A stretch of 64,000 nt of DNA from Mycobacterium ahvazicum. GTDB taxonomy: Bacteria; Actinomycetota; Actinomycetes; Mycobacteriales; Mycobacteriaceae. The translations under genes and the position numbers were made by a program. The DNA is taken from contig NZ_FXEG02000002.1 of assembly GCF_900176255.2 (NCBI RefSeq), positions 1,240,001 through 1,304,000 of the forward strand, read 5' to 3'. The notes beneath the pieces are model-generated. The model did no database searches and was not told the DNA's origin. It saw only the letters and a list, made by a program, of their open reading frames with translations. Below, in pieces: positions 18,189 through 27,264 of the stretch (position 1 is its first letter; the number at the start of each line of letters is the position of its first letter).

Positions 18189-19862
18189 GTGGGCAGTTCG
18201 GATCGTCTGCTCGACGCACCGGCGCTGCGGGACTGGGCGCACACCGCAGTCAGCGACCTGATCACGCACATCGACGAGATAAACCGTCTCAACGTCTTCC
18301 CGGTCGCCGACTCCGACACCGGGGCAAACATGCTGTTCACGATGCGTTCCGCGCTGGCCGAGGCCAACGCCGGGATCGGCGCGGACGCCAGCCCGCGCTG
18401 CGTCGCCCGGGTCGCATCCGCCCTGTCCGCCGGTGCGCTCAACGGCGCGCGCGGCAACTCCGGGGTGATCCTGTCGCAGATCCTGCGCGGTATCGCCGAC
18501 GTCACCGCTACTGCGGCCGCGGGCTCCGGCGGTGAGCTGTCACACATGGACGCGATGCTGCTCGGGGCGGCGTTGCAGCGCGGCGTCGAGCTGGTGATCA
18601 CCTCGATGGGCGGCCGGGAAGTCCCGGGAACCATCGTCTCGGTGCTGCGGGCGGCTGCCGACGCCGTCGAGAAGTGCGCGAACGACGGGCTGGCCTCGGC
18701 CATCACCGCGGCCGGCGACGCCGCCGTCGTCGCGCTGGAAAAGACCCCTGAGCAGCTGGATGTGCTGGCCGACGCCGGTGCCGTGGACGCCGGTGGGCGG
18801 GGCCTGCTGGTCCTGCTGGACGCGCTGCGCTCGACGGTCGGCGGCCAGCCGCCCGCTCGCACGGTCTATGAGCTTTCACCACGCGAGCAGCAGGTGGCCG
18901 GTGCCCCCGAACGGCCGGCACCGCAGTTCGAGGTGATGTATCGGCTGGACGGAAGCAATCCGCCGGCGGCCAACGCGCTGCGGGACCGGCTGATGAAATT
19001 GGGTGATTCCGTGGCCATCGCCGCCGCGCCGTTCACCAACCAGGCCAGCTATTCGGTGCACGTGCACACCGACGACGCGGGCGCGGCCGTGGAAGCCGGA
19101 TTGGCGGCCGGACGGCTGAGCCGGATCATGGTTTCGTCGCTGAGCTCGGGGGCCGTGGGGTTGCCCGCGGGCAGCTGGACCAAGGAACGGGCCGTGCTGG
19201 CGGTCGTCGACGGTAGCGGCGCCGCCGAGCTGTTCGCGGGCGAGGGCGCTCACGTGTTGTCGCCCGCGGCGGACGCGGGCGAACCGGTCACCGGTATCAG
19301 TGCCCACCAACTGATGCGGGCCGTGGTCGACACCGGCGCCGCGCAGGTGATGGTGCTGCCCAACGGCTACGTGGCCGCCGAGGAGCTGGTCGCCGGCTGC
19401 ACCGCGGCCATCGGCTGGGGCATCGACGTGGTGCCGATACCGACCGGGTCGATGGTGCAGGGGCTGGCGGCGCTGGCCGTGCACGAAACGGACCGGCAGG
19501 CGGTCGACGACGGCTACACGATGGCGCGTGCCGCCGGCGGCGCCCGGTACGGATCGGTGCGTATCGCCACCGAGAGCGCGCTGACCTGGGCGGGCCGCTG
19601 CCAGCCCGGCGACGGCCTGGGCATCGCGGGCGACGAGGTGTTGATCGTGGCCGCCGACGCGCCCGGGGCGGCGATCGGCCTGCTCGATCTGTTGTTGGCG
19701 TCCGGTGGTGACCTGGTGACCGTGCTGGTCGGTGCCGGCATCGACGACGATTCGGTGACGGCCATCCTGCAAGAGCACGTCCACGACCGCCATCCGGGCA
19801 CCGAGCTGGTGACCTACCGCACCGGCCACCGCGGCGACGCTCTGCTGATCGGCGTCGAGTAA
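18189..19862 (+). CDS. DAK2-domain protein, FakA-like fatty-acid kinase family
   Basis: 557 residues. The N-terminal DAK2/DhaL-like domain carries the nucleotide and metal motif NVFPVADSDTGANM and the GARGNSGVILSQILRG helix. The remainder matches the FakA middle and C-terminal domains (DAGAVDAGGRGLLVLLDAL, VHVHTDDAGAAVEAGL). FakA proteins phosphorylate fatty acids bound by a FakB carrier; that role is inferred here. The GTG at 18189 has GAGGAGGT 8 bases upstream. In M. tuberculosis H37Rv the equivalent is annotated as two adjacent genes (Rv2975c, Rv2974c); here it is one intact frame. recG begins 2 bases after its stop. Confidence 0.87.
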   Translation: MGSSDRLLDAPALRDWAHTAVSDLITHIDEINRLNVFPVADSDTGANMLFTMRSALAEANAGIGADASPRCVARVASALSAGALNGARGNSGVILSQILRGIADVTATAAAGSGGELSHMDAMLLGAALQRGVELVITSMGGREVPGTIVSVLRAAADAVEKCANDGLASAITAAGDAAVVALEKTPEQLDVLADAGAVDAGGRGLLVLLDALRSTVGGQPPARTVYELSPREQQVAGAPERPAPQFEVMYRLDGSNPPAANALRDRLMKLGDSVAIAAAPFTNQASYSVHVHTDDAGAAVEAGLAAGRLSRIMVSSLSSGAVGLPAGSWTKERAVLAVVDGSGAAELFAGEGAHVLSPAADAGEPVTGISAHQLMRAVVDTGAAQVMVLPNGYVAAEELVAGCTAAIGWGIDVVPIPTGSMVQGLAALAVHETDRQAVDDGYTMARAAGGARYGSVRIATESALTWAGRCQPGDGLGIAGDEVLIVAADAPGAAIGLLDLLLASGGDLVTVLVGAGIDDDSVTAILQEHVHDRHPGTELVTYRTGHRGDALLIGVE

Positions 19863-19864
19863 TC

Positions 19865-22102
19865 GTGGCGTCGCGCAGCGATCGGCTGGACTACGTGCTG
19901 GGCGCCAAGGCGGCGAATTCCCTGGACGAGGTGTTCGGCATCCGCACGGTCGACGACCTGCTGCGCCACTACCCGCGCAGCTATACCGAGACGGCCGCGA
20001 GATGGGATGCCGCGGACGGGGCCGAGCGGCCCGAAGTCGGCCAGCACATCACCCTCGTCGACACGATCACCGACACCCACTCGTTCCCGATGAAGAAGAA
20101 TCCGCGGCGCAAATGCCTGCGCATCACCGTGGGCTCGGGTCGCGGCAAGGTGACGGCGACGTTCTTCAACGCCGACTACCTCAGCAAGGACCTCACCCAG
20201 GGCACCCGGGTGATGCTCTCCGGTGAAGTCGGCTACTTCAGAAACGCCATGCAGCTGACCCATCCGGACTTTCTCATCCTGAATTCGCCGAGCGGACGCA
20301 ACCGCGGCAGCAAATCGCTGAAAACCATCGCCGACACCTCCGCGGGCCTGTCCGGCGAGGAACTGACATCGGTCTTCGACCGCCACTTCTTCCCGATCTA
20401 CCCGGCCAGCACCAAGCTGCAGAGCTGGGACATCTACGCCTGCGTGCGCCAGGTGCTCGAGGTTCTCGATCCGGTGACCGATCCGCTGCCCGCGGAGTTG
20501 CTCGCCGAACACGGTCTGATGTCCGAAGACGCCGCGCTGCGGGCTATTCACCTCGCCGAGGACGAGGCGGAGCGCCGCCGTGCGCGCGAACGATTGACGT
20601 TCGACGAAGCCATCGGCCTGCAATGGGCACTGGTTGCACGCCGGCACGGCGAGCTGTCGCAATCGGGACCATCGGCGCCCCGGCGGTCAGACGGTTTGGT
20701 CGCGCAACTGTTGGGCCGCTTGCCCTTCGAGCTGACCGCCGGACAGCGCGAAACGCTCGAGGTGCTGTCCGATGGACTCGCGGCAAATCGCCCGATGAAC
20801 CGGCTGCTGCAGGGGGAGGTCGGCTCGGGCAAGACGATCCTCGCGGTGCTGGCGATGCTGCAGATGGTCGATGCCGGCTACCAGTGCGCACTGCTGGCTC
20901 CCACGGAAGTCCTTGCCGCACAACATCTGCGGTCGATCAACGACGTGCTAGGGCCACTGGCGATGGCAGGCCAGCTGGGCGGGGCCGATAGTGAAGGCGG
21001 CGTGGCGACCCGGGCGGCGCTGCTGACCGGATCGATGTCGACCGCGCAGAAGAACCAAGTGCGCCGCGAGATCGCCGGCGGTGAGGTCGGCATCGTCATC
21101 GGCACGCATGCCCTGCTGCAGGACGTGGTGGAATTCGCCAACCTGGGCATGGTAGTCGTCGACGAGCAACACCGATTCGGCGTCGAGCAACGAGACCAGT
21201 TGCGCGCCAAGGCACCTGCGGGCATCACGCCGCACCTGCTGGTGATGACGGCGACGCCGATACCGCGCACCGTCGCGCTGACCGTCTACGGTGACCTGGA
21301 AACCTCGACGCTTCGCGAGCTGCCGCGCGGCCGCCAGCCCATCACCAGCAACGTTATTTTCGTCAAGGACAAACCCGCCTGGCTGGACCGCGCCTGGCAG
21401 CGCATCCGCGAGGAGGTGGCGGCCGGCCGGCAGGCCTACGTGGTGGCACCGCGCATCGACGAGACCGACGATTCGGGGAAGGGGCCCGAGGACGCGCGCG
21501 CGACGGAGACCGCCGAGGGGCTTTATGCCCGCCTGCGGTGCGGTGAGCTGTCAAACGTGCGGCTGGGGCTGATGCACGGACGGTTGGCCGCCGACGACAA
21601 GGACGCCGCCATGGCCGCCTTTCGCAACGGCGAGACCGATGTGCTGGTGTGCACCACCGTGATCGAGGTCGGTGTCGACGTCCCCAATGCCACGGTGATG
21701 CTGGTGATGGACGCCGACCGATTCGGGATCAGTCAATTGCATCAGCTGCGTGGCCGCATCGGCCGCGGCCGTCATCCGAGCCTGTGCCTGCTTGCCACGT
21801 GGAGCTCGCCGGCCTCCGCGGCGGGCCGGCGGCTGACCGCGGTCGCCGCGACGCTGGACGGGTTCGCCCTTTCCGAGCTGGATTTGCGAGAGCGCCGGGA
21901 AGGAGATGTGCTGGGCCGCAACCAGTCCGGGCGGGCGATCAATCTGCGGCTGCTGTCGCTGGCCGATCATCTGGCCTACATCGAAGCGGCACGCGAATTC
22001 TGCACCCGGGCGTTTGAGGTCGACCGTCAAAATCCCGAATTGGATTCGCTGGCAGCACAATTCACCGACACTGATCGCATCGAATACCTGGATAAGTCGT
22101 GA
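19865..22102 (+). CDS. recG: ATP-dependent DNA helicase RecG
   Basis: A branch-migration helicase that remodels stalled forks and Holliday junctions. It has 745 residues. The N-terminal wedge/OB domain (about 50-150) precedes helicase motifs: Walker A LLQGEVGSGKT (near residue 315), APTEVLAAQH, the DExH box VVDEQHRFG, MTATPIPRT, GLMHGRLA and the motif VI region QLRGRIGRG, followed by the RecG C-terminal segment ELDLRERREGDVLG. All motifs are intact. The GTG start lies 2 bases after the DAK2 stop, the usual mycobacterial arrangement. Confidence 0.96.
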   Translation: MASRSDRLDYVLGAKAANSLDEVFGIRTVDDLLRHYPRSYTETAARWDAADGAERPEVGQHITLVDTITDTHSFPMKKNPRRKCLRITVGSGRGKVTATFFNADYLSKDLTQGTRVMLSGEVGYFRNAMQLTHPDFLILNSPSGRNRGSKSLKTIADTSAGLSGEELTSVFDRHFFPIYPASTKLQSWDIYACVRQVLEVLDPVTDPLPAELLAEHGLMSEDAALRAIHLAEDEAERRRARERLTFDEAIGLQWALVARRHGELSQSGPSAPRRSDGLVAQLLGRLPFELTAGQRETLEVLSDGLAANRPMNRLLQGEVGSGKTILAVLAMLQMVDAGYQCALLAPTEVLAAQHLRSINDVLGPLAMAGQLGGADSEGGVATRAALLTGSMSTAQKNQVRREIAGGEVGIVIGTHALLQDVVEFANLGMVVVDEQHRFGVEQRDQLRAKAPAGITPHLLVMTATPIPRTVALTVYGDLETSTLRELPRGRQPITSNVIFVKDKPAWLDRAWQRIREEVAAGRQAYVVAPRIDETDDSGKGPEDARATETAEGLYARLRCGELSNVRLGLMHGRLAADDKDAAMAAFRNGETDVLVCTTVIEVGVDVPNATVMLVMDADRFGISQLHQLRGRIGRGRHPSLCLLATWSSPASAAGRRLTAVAATLDGFALSELDLRERREGDVLGRNQSGRAINLRLLSLADHLAYIEAAREFCTRAFEVDRQNPELDSLAAQFTDTDRIEYLDKS

Positions 22103-22140
22103 CGCCCCAGCGACGATGCAGAGCGGAGCGATGAGCAGAA

Positions 22141-22863
22141 GTGGTGCAGATTAATCGCAAAGTGCTGCTGTGGTTATCGGCAGTCGCGGTGCTCGCGGTG
22201 CTGGTCGCCTACCAGACGCTGGGATCGACATCGGCCAGGCACGCGGAGATCGTCGCGCGCGCCGACGTGCCCACGGTGGCGCCCGGAGTCGATGTGCTGG
22301 CCGGCATCGCGGTGGCACCGCTTCGGGTGCACCACTACGACTACCGCAGGTCGGCATTCGGCGATGCGTGGGACGACGACAACGACGCGCCGGGCGGGCA
22401 CAACGGATGTGACACCCGCGACGACATCCTCGACCGCGATCTCGTCGATAAGACATATGTGGCGATCAAGCGGTGCCCCACCGCCGTTGCCACCGGCACG
22501 CTGCACGACCCGTATACCAACACCACGATCGCATTCCAGCGCGGCGCGAAAGTCGGCGAAGCGGTGCAGATCGACCACATCGTCCCGCTCGCCTACGCCT
22601 GGGACATGGGGGCTTTCGGCTGGCCGGATGCCGAGCGGTTGCGCTTCGCCAACGATCCGGCCAACCTGCTGGCGGTGCAGGGCCAGGCCAATCAGGACAA
22701 GGGTGACCAGGCGCCGGCCCTGTGGATGCCGCCCAACAAGGCGTTCGCCTGTCAGTACTCGATGCAATTCATCGCGGTGCTGAGGGGCTATCAACTCCCG
22801 GTGGATCAGGCATCGGCGAGCGTGCTGCGTCAGGCCGCCACTACCTGCCCGGCGGGGCCGTGA
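22141..22863 (+). CDS. Exported or membrane-anchored HNH nuclease-like protein (DUF1524, Rv2972c-type)
   Basis: 240 residues from a GTG. An N-terminal hydrophobic segment (LLWLSAVAVLAVLVAYQTL) anchors or exports the protein. The outer part has the DUF1524/HNH core VQIDHIVPLAYAWDMGA (catalytic His about residue 146), a downstream NLLAVQGQANQDKGD with the expected Asn, and three or more cysteines. This suggests an extracytoplasmic metal-dependent nuclease, as in Streptomyces-type secreted DUF1524 nucleases. Function is inferred from the fold. It follows recG by 38 bp. Confidence 0.86.
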   Translation: MVQINRKVLLWLSAVAVLAVLVAYQTLGSTSARHAEIVARADVPTVAPGVDVLAGIAVAPLRVHHYDYRRSAFGDAWDDDNDAPGGHNGCDTRDDILDRDLVDKTYVAIKRCPTAVATGTLHDPYTNTTIAFQRGAKVGEAVQIDHIVPLAYAWDMGAFGWPDAERLRFANDPANLLAVQGQANQDKGDQAPALWMPPNKAFACQYSMQFIAVLRGYQLPVDQASASVLRQAATTCPAGP

Positions 22864-22946
22864 GAGCGCGAGTGTGAATCTCGCGACGCGACACGCCGCC
22901 GGGGCGTCGTCAGACGCACAGTCGGGGTGCCGGCCCGGCGCCGGCG

Positions 22947-23798
22947 CTAGGTGCCTTCGTAGGTGTCGGGATCCGGGCGCAGCCGGGTTCCGTCGCTGAG
23001 CGCGTTGATCGCGTCCATGTGCTCGGCGGCCAATTCGAAGTCGAAGATGTCGAAGTCGGTGGCGATGTGCTCCGGTGATGCCGAGCGGAAGACGACGGCG
23101 TTGCCCAGTTGCACGTTCCACCGCAACAACACCTGCGACGCCGTCTTGCCGTACTCACCGGCCACCGAATTCACGGTCGGATTGTCGTTCAGCTTGCCCA
23201 GGGCCAGCGGTGTGTAGGACTGCGTCACGACATTGTGCTGCGCGTTGGTCTTGCGCATGTCGTCTTGGTTCAGCAGCGGGTGCAGTTCGATCTGATTGAC
23301 CGCCGGAGTGGTGAAGGTCAGGTCGATCACCATCTCGAGGTGTTCGGCGGTGAAATTCGAGACACCGATCGAGCGGGCGTGTCCGGCGGCGCGGACCTGC
23401 AGCAGTCCACCGAAAGAGTCCACATACTTGCCCAGCGCCGCAGCCGGCCAATGGATCAGATACAGGTCCAGGTAATCCAGGCCCAATCGTTCGAGGCTGG
23501 CTTCGCAGGCATCCTGCGCGCCCTTGAGACCCTGGTCCGCGGTGGCGAGCTTGGTGGTGACGAACAGCTCCGCGCGGGGAATCCCGGATGCGGCAATGGC
23601 GCGACCGACGGCTGCTTCATTGCCGTAAGCCGCCGCCGTGTCGATCAGCCGGCAGCCGATCTCCAGCGCCGCCGAGACAGCACGTTCGGTCTCGTCCTCC
23701 GACAAATCCGCGACGCCGAGGCCAAGCACCGGCATCGTGTTTTCGTCATTGAGAGTGATCGAGGGCACGGCGAGGCCCGCATCGCCAGTCAACGTCAT
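22947..23798 (-). CDS. Aldo-keto reductase (Rv2971-like)
   Basis: 283 residues, AKR5-like (beta/alpha)8 barrel, NADPH-dependent carbonyl reduction. The catalytic tetrad is readable: Asp and Tyr in [12 protein letters not shown], Lys in TTKLA, His in YLIHWP. The cofactor end is [26 protein letters not shown]. Rv2971 is considered the essential M. tuberculosis AKR and was proposed to detoxify dicarbonyls. Directly upstream (stop adjacent to this start) is a second AKR, so the two are a tandem duplication, as also seen in M. smegmatis. Confidence 0.93.
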   Translation of the reverse strand: MTLTGDAGLAVPSITLNDENTMPVLGLGVADLSEDETERAVSAALEIGCRLIDTAAAYGNEAAVGRAIAASGIPRAELFVTTKLATADQGLKGAQDACEASLERLGLDYLDLYLIHWPAAALGKYVDSFGGLLQVRAAGHARSIGVSNFTAEHLEMVIDLTFTTPAVNQIELHPLLNQDDMRKTNAQHNVVTQSYTPLALGKLNDNPTVNSVAGEYGKTASQVLLRWNVQLGNAVVFRSASPEHIATDFDIFDFELAAEHMDAINALSDGTRLRPDPDTYEGT

Positions 23799-24644
23799 TC
23801 ACCTACCTGTGAAACTGAAGGTTCGTGGGTCAGGACCAAGCCGACTTCCGTCGTCGAGGGAGGAAATCGTCGCCATTTCATCGGCGCTGAGATCGAAATC
23901 GAACACGTCGAAGTTACTCGCAATCCGGGCAGGGTTCACTGACTTGGGGATCACGATATTACCGAGCTGGATGTGCCATCTGATCAACACCTGGGCGGGT
24001 GTCCGCCCACAACCTTGCGCAACGGCGGTGACGGTCGGATTTGTGAGCAGCGCTCCTTGCCCCAGCGGCGCCCATGCCTCGGTCGCGATTCCGCTCTGGG
24101 CGTGCACCTTTCGTAGTTCCGTCTGCGGAAAACGAGGATGCAGCTCGATCTGATTGACCGCGGGAACGATGCCAGTGGCATCGATCAGAACCATCAGATG
24201 CTCGGGTTCGAAATTGCTGACACCGATGGAGCGGATCCGGCCCTGGTCGCGCAGATGCGCGAACGCCTTGAAGGTTTCGACAAACTTTCCCAGCGCCGGC
24301 ATCGGCCAGTGGATCAGGTAGAGGTCGAGATAGTCGAGGCCGAGCCGGTCCATGCTGGCGTCGAAGGCCGTCAACGTGCTGTCGTAACCCTGCTCGGAGT
24401 TCCACAGCTTGGTCACCACGTAGAGTTGATCCCGCGGCACGTCGGAATCGGCGATCGCGCGCCCGGTTTCCCGTTCATTGCGGTAGGCGGCAGCGGTGTC
24501 GATATGCCGGTAACCGGCTTGCAGCGCGGTACGCACCGCCTGCTCGGTCTCTGCCGGAGGGACCTGGAAGACTCCGAACCCGACGGCGGGGATCGCATGA
24601 CCGTCATTGAGGGTGACTGAGTTTGATTCAAGGGGGCCGGACAT
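23799..24644 (-). CDS. Second aldo-keto reductase, tandem paralogue
   Basis: 281 residues with the full tetrad (YRHIDTAAAYRNE, VVTKLWN, YLIHWP) and a C-terminal NIVIPKSVNPARIASNFDVFDFDL. It carries the canonical IPKS where the neighbouring paralogue has VFRS, so the two probably differ in cofactor binding. The stop directly abuts the start codon of the downstream AKR. Its start codon overlaps that of the divergent lipN by 2 bases if both ATGs are right, leaving no room for a conventional intergenic promoter. Confidence 0.9.
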   Translation of the reverse strand: MSGPLESNSVTLNDGHAIPAVGFGVFQVPPAETEQAVRTALQAGYRHIDTAAAYRNERETGRAIADSDVPRDQLYVVTKLWNSEQGYDSTLTAFDASMDRLGLDYLDLYLIHWPMPALGKFVETFKAFAHLRDQGRIRSIGVSNFEPEHLMVLIDATGIVPAVNQIELHPRFPQTELRKVHAQSGIATEAWAPLGQGALLTNPTVTAVAQGCGRTPAQVLIRWHIQLGNIVIPKSVNPARIASNFDVFDFDLSADEMATISSLDDGSRLGPDPRTFSFTGR

Positions 24645-25761
24645 GACACAGAGTCTGCCAGGCGCGCCGGACCTGCATCCCGGAGCTCGACGCGGATCGA
24701 CGCGCTGGGCCGATCGCGTGCAGGACGTCGTCACCAACGTCGGCGTCAAGGCCATTCCCTGGATTCCGACACCGGCGAAGCGGCTGCTATTCGGCGGCCG
24801 GTCGATCATCATCGATGGCAACACGCTCGACCCGACGCTGCAGCTGGTCCTGTCCGCGACGCGGCTCTCCGGCATCGAGGGGCTGGACGTCAACGACGAC
24901 CCGGTGGCGTCGCGGGCGCAGATGCGCCAGACCCTGCTGTCGCTACCCGGTCCCCAGATTCACGTCATGGTCGACGACCTCACGATTCCCGGTCCGGCGG
25001 GCGGGATCGGAGCCCGCCACTACCGCCCGGCCAGCGATGGGCCCGCGGACTTACTGGTCTTCTATCACGGCGGCGGCTGGACGATCGGAGATCTGGACAC
25101 CGCCGATGCGCTGTGCCGCCTGACCTGCCGCGACGCCGGGATTCAGGTGCTGTCGATCGACTACCGGCTGGCGCCGGAGCATCCGGCGCCAGCCGCGATC
25201 GACGACGCCTACGCGGCGTTCAAGTGGGCCCACGACCATGCCGGAGAACTCGGCGCGAACCCGGGGCGCGTCGCGGTCGGGGGAGACAGCGCGGGCGGCA
25301 ACCTGGCCGCCGTCGTGTGCCAGTTGGCGCGCGAAGAGGATGGGCCGGCGCCGCTGCTGCAGTGGCTGATCTACCCGCGGACCGATTTCACCGCGCAGAA
25401 TCGTTCGCTGAGCCTGTTCGCCCGCGGCTTCCTGCTGACCAAACGCGATATCGACTGGTTCACCGCGGAGTACCTCAACGGCACCGGCATCGACCTGACG
25501 GATCCGCGCGTCTCGCCTGCGTATGCCGAGTCATTGTCCGGGTTGGCGCCCGCGCTGATCGCCGTGGCGGGCTTCGATCCGTTGCGCGACGAAGGTCAGG
25601 CTTACGCCTCCGCGCTGCAGGACGCCGGCACCCCGGTGGACCTGCGGTACATGGGCTCGCTGACTCACGGATTCGCCAGCCTGTTTCAGCTGGGGGGCGC
25701 CAGCGCCGCCGCCACCAGTGATCTGATTTCCGCACTGCGCGCTCACCTGAGCCGGGCCTGA
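24643..25761 (+). CDS. lipN: Lipase/esterase LipN, hormone-sensitive lipase family
   Basis: 372 residues, alpha/beta-hydrolase of the HSL group. The oxyanion motif is FYHGGGWTIGD, the nucleophile elbow is GGDSAGGN, the acid lies in AGFDPLRDEG and the His in LTHGFASLF. It has the N-terminal cap typical of mycobacterial Lip proteins. It matches M. tuberculosis Rv2970c (LipN) in length and the N-terminal MT(Q/K)SLPG start. I chose the ATG at 24643, with AGGGGG 6 bases upstream, over a TTG at 24607. It hydrolyses short to medium acyl esters, probably in lipid turnover. Confidence 0.92.
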   Translation: MTQSLPGAPDLHPGARRGSTRWADRVQDVVTNVGVKAIPWIPTPAKRLLFGGRSIIIDGNTLDPTLQLVLSATRLSGIEGLDVNDDPVASRAQMRQTLLSLPGPQIHVMVDDLTIPGPAGGIGARHYRPASDGPADLLVFYHGGGWTIGDLDTADALCRLTCRDAGIQVLSIDYRLAPEHPAPAAIDDAYAAFKWAHDHAGELGANPGRVAVGGDSAGGNLAAVVCQLAREEDGPAPLLQWLIYPRTDFTAQNRSLSLFARGFLLTKRDIDWFTAEYLNGTGIDLTDPRVSPAYAESLSGLAPALIAVAGFDPLRDEGQAYASALQDAGTPVDLRYMGSLTHGFASLFQLGGASAAATSDLISALRAHLSRA

Positions 25762-25851
25762 TTTGCCGCGCGGCGCTCGCCGGTAATCTAGTACCGCGGT
25801 CTCCGACGTAACGCCCGCACGCCGCCCCAACACAGAAGGATCACCGAAGCT

Positions 25852-26619
25852 GTGGCCGACAAATCGAAACGTCCCCCCCGATTCGACCTGAAGGCGTCAG
25901 ACGGGAAGTCCGGTCGGCTCATTCAGATCGGCGGCACCGCGTTCATCATCGTCTTCGCGGTCGCGCTGGTGTTCTACATCGTGACATCGCATAAGGACAA
26001 GAAGGGTGGCATCGCCGGTCAGGGTGACACCGTTCGCGTCACGTCGAGCAAGGTGGTCAACCAGCCCGGGACGAACAACCCGAAGGCTGTCGTGACGTTT
26101 TATGAGGACTTCTTGTGCCCGGCCTGCGGCAATTTCGAGCGCACCTTCGGGCCGACGGTCGCCAAGCTGATCGATTCCGGAGCCATCGCGGCCGACTACT
26201 CGATGGTGGCCATTCTCGACAGCTCCAAGAACCAGAACTATTCGTCGCGGGCGGGGGCGGCAGCGCTGTGCGTCGCCGACGAGAACATGGACGCGTTCCG
26301 CCGTTTTCACACCGCACTGTTCACGACCGGTATCCAGCCCGACGAGCGGGGGAGCAGCTTCCCCGACAACGCCAAATTGATCGAACTCGCCCGCGAGGCC
26401 GGCGTCGTCGGCAAGGTGCCCGATTGCATCAACAGCGGGAAGTACATCTCCAAGGTCAGTGGCGAAGCCTCGGCCGCGGGCATCACCGCGACCCCGACGA
26501 TCAAGATCAACGGTGAGAACTACGAGCCGTCGACACCCGATGCGCTGGTCGGAAAGATCAAGACCATAGTGGGCGACGTGCCGGGTATCGACGCACCCGT
26601 CGCTCCTCCGGCTTCGTGA
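25852..26619 (+). CDS. DsbA-like membrane-anchored thiol:disulfide oxidoreductase (Rv2969c-type)
   Basis: 255 residues from a GTG. There is one N-terminal membrane segment (about 25-47), then an extracytoplasmic thioredoxin fold with active-site CPAC at residues 89-92 and a cis-Pro region in TATPTIKING. The helical insert is of DsbA type. The Rv2969c product introduces disulfides in exported proteins and is reoxidised by VKOR. The VKOR gene overlaps its stop (GTGA), so the two are translationally coupled. Confidence 0.92.
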   Translation: MADKSKRPPRFDLKASDGKSGRLIQIGGTAFIIVFAVALVFYIVTSHKDKKGGIAGQGDTVRVTSSKVVNQPGTNNPKAVVTFYEDFLCPACGNFERTFGPTVAKLIDSGAIAADYSMVAILDSSKNQNYSSRAGAAALCVADENMDAFRRFHTALFTTGIQPDERGSSFPDNAKLIELAREAGVVGKVPDCINSGKYISKVSGEASAAGITATPTIKINGENYEPSTPDALVGKIKTIVGDVPGIDAPVAPPAS

Positions 26620-27254
26620 CGGTCCCGGTGTCGGTCGAACCCGCCGGGCGGTCCGGCGATCCGACATCGGCTTCGACGCGTGATCCATCGGTACCGACGG
26701 CCAGCGCGTGGTGGGTGCTGATCGCCGGAGCGATCGGGCTGGTCTCGTCGGCGACCCTGACCGTCGAGAAGATCGACCTCCTGCTCAACCCGTCGTATGT
26801 GCCGTCGTGCAACCTCAACCCGATCCTGTCGTGCGGTTCGGTGATGGTTACGCCGCAGGCGTCGTTGTTCGGCTTTCCAAACCCGCTGCTGGGCATCGGG
26901 GCGTTCACCGTGGTGCTAGTTGCCGGCGTCCTGGCGGTGGCGAAAGTTGAGCTACCCCAGTGGTTTTGGGTTTCGCTCGAGGTCGGACTGCTGGTCGGAG
27001 CGGGGTTCGTGCACTGGCTGATCTTCGAAAGTCTGTACCGGATCGGGGCGTTGTGTCCGTATTGCATGGTGGTGTGGGCGATGACGATCACGCTGCTGGT
27101 GGTGGTCGGGTCCATCGTGTTTCGTCCGGCACTCGACAGCACCGCTGCGCGGTTGCTCTATCAATGGCGATGGTCGATCACCGCGCTGTGGTTCACCGCG
27201 GTGTTTCTGCTGATCATGGTGCGGTTCTGGGACTATTGGTCGACACTTCTGTAA
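26616..27254 (+). CDS. Vitamin K epoxide reductase-family protein (VKOR), DsbB-equivalent
   Basis: A 212-residue multi-spanning membrane protein that reoxidises the DsbA-like partner and passes electrons to menaquinone. The four VKOR cysteines are visible: the loop pair in SCNLNPILSCGS (residues about 65 and 73) and the quinone-proximal CPYC (147-150). Hydrophobic segments surround them. It overlaps the DsbA-like gene by 4 bases and precedes pca by 10 bases, as in M. tuberculosis (Rv2968c). Confidence 0.94.
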   Translation: MTVPVSVEPAGRSGDPTSASTRDPSVPTASAWWVLIAGAIGLVSSATLTVEKIDLLLNPSYVPSCNLNPILSCGSVMVTPQASLFGFPNPLLGIGAFTVVLVAGVLAVAKVELPQWFWVSLEVGLLVGAGFVHWLIFESLYRIGALCPYCMVVWAMTITLLVVVGSIVFRPALDSTAARLLYQWRWSITALWFTAVFLLIMVRFWDYWSTLL

Positions 27255-27264
27255 GGAGTCGCGG

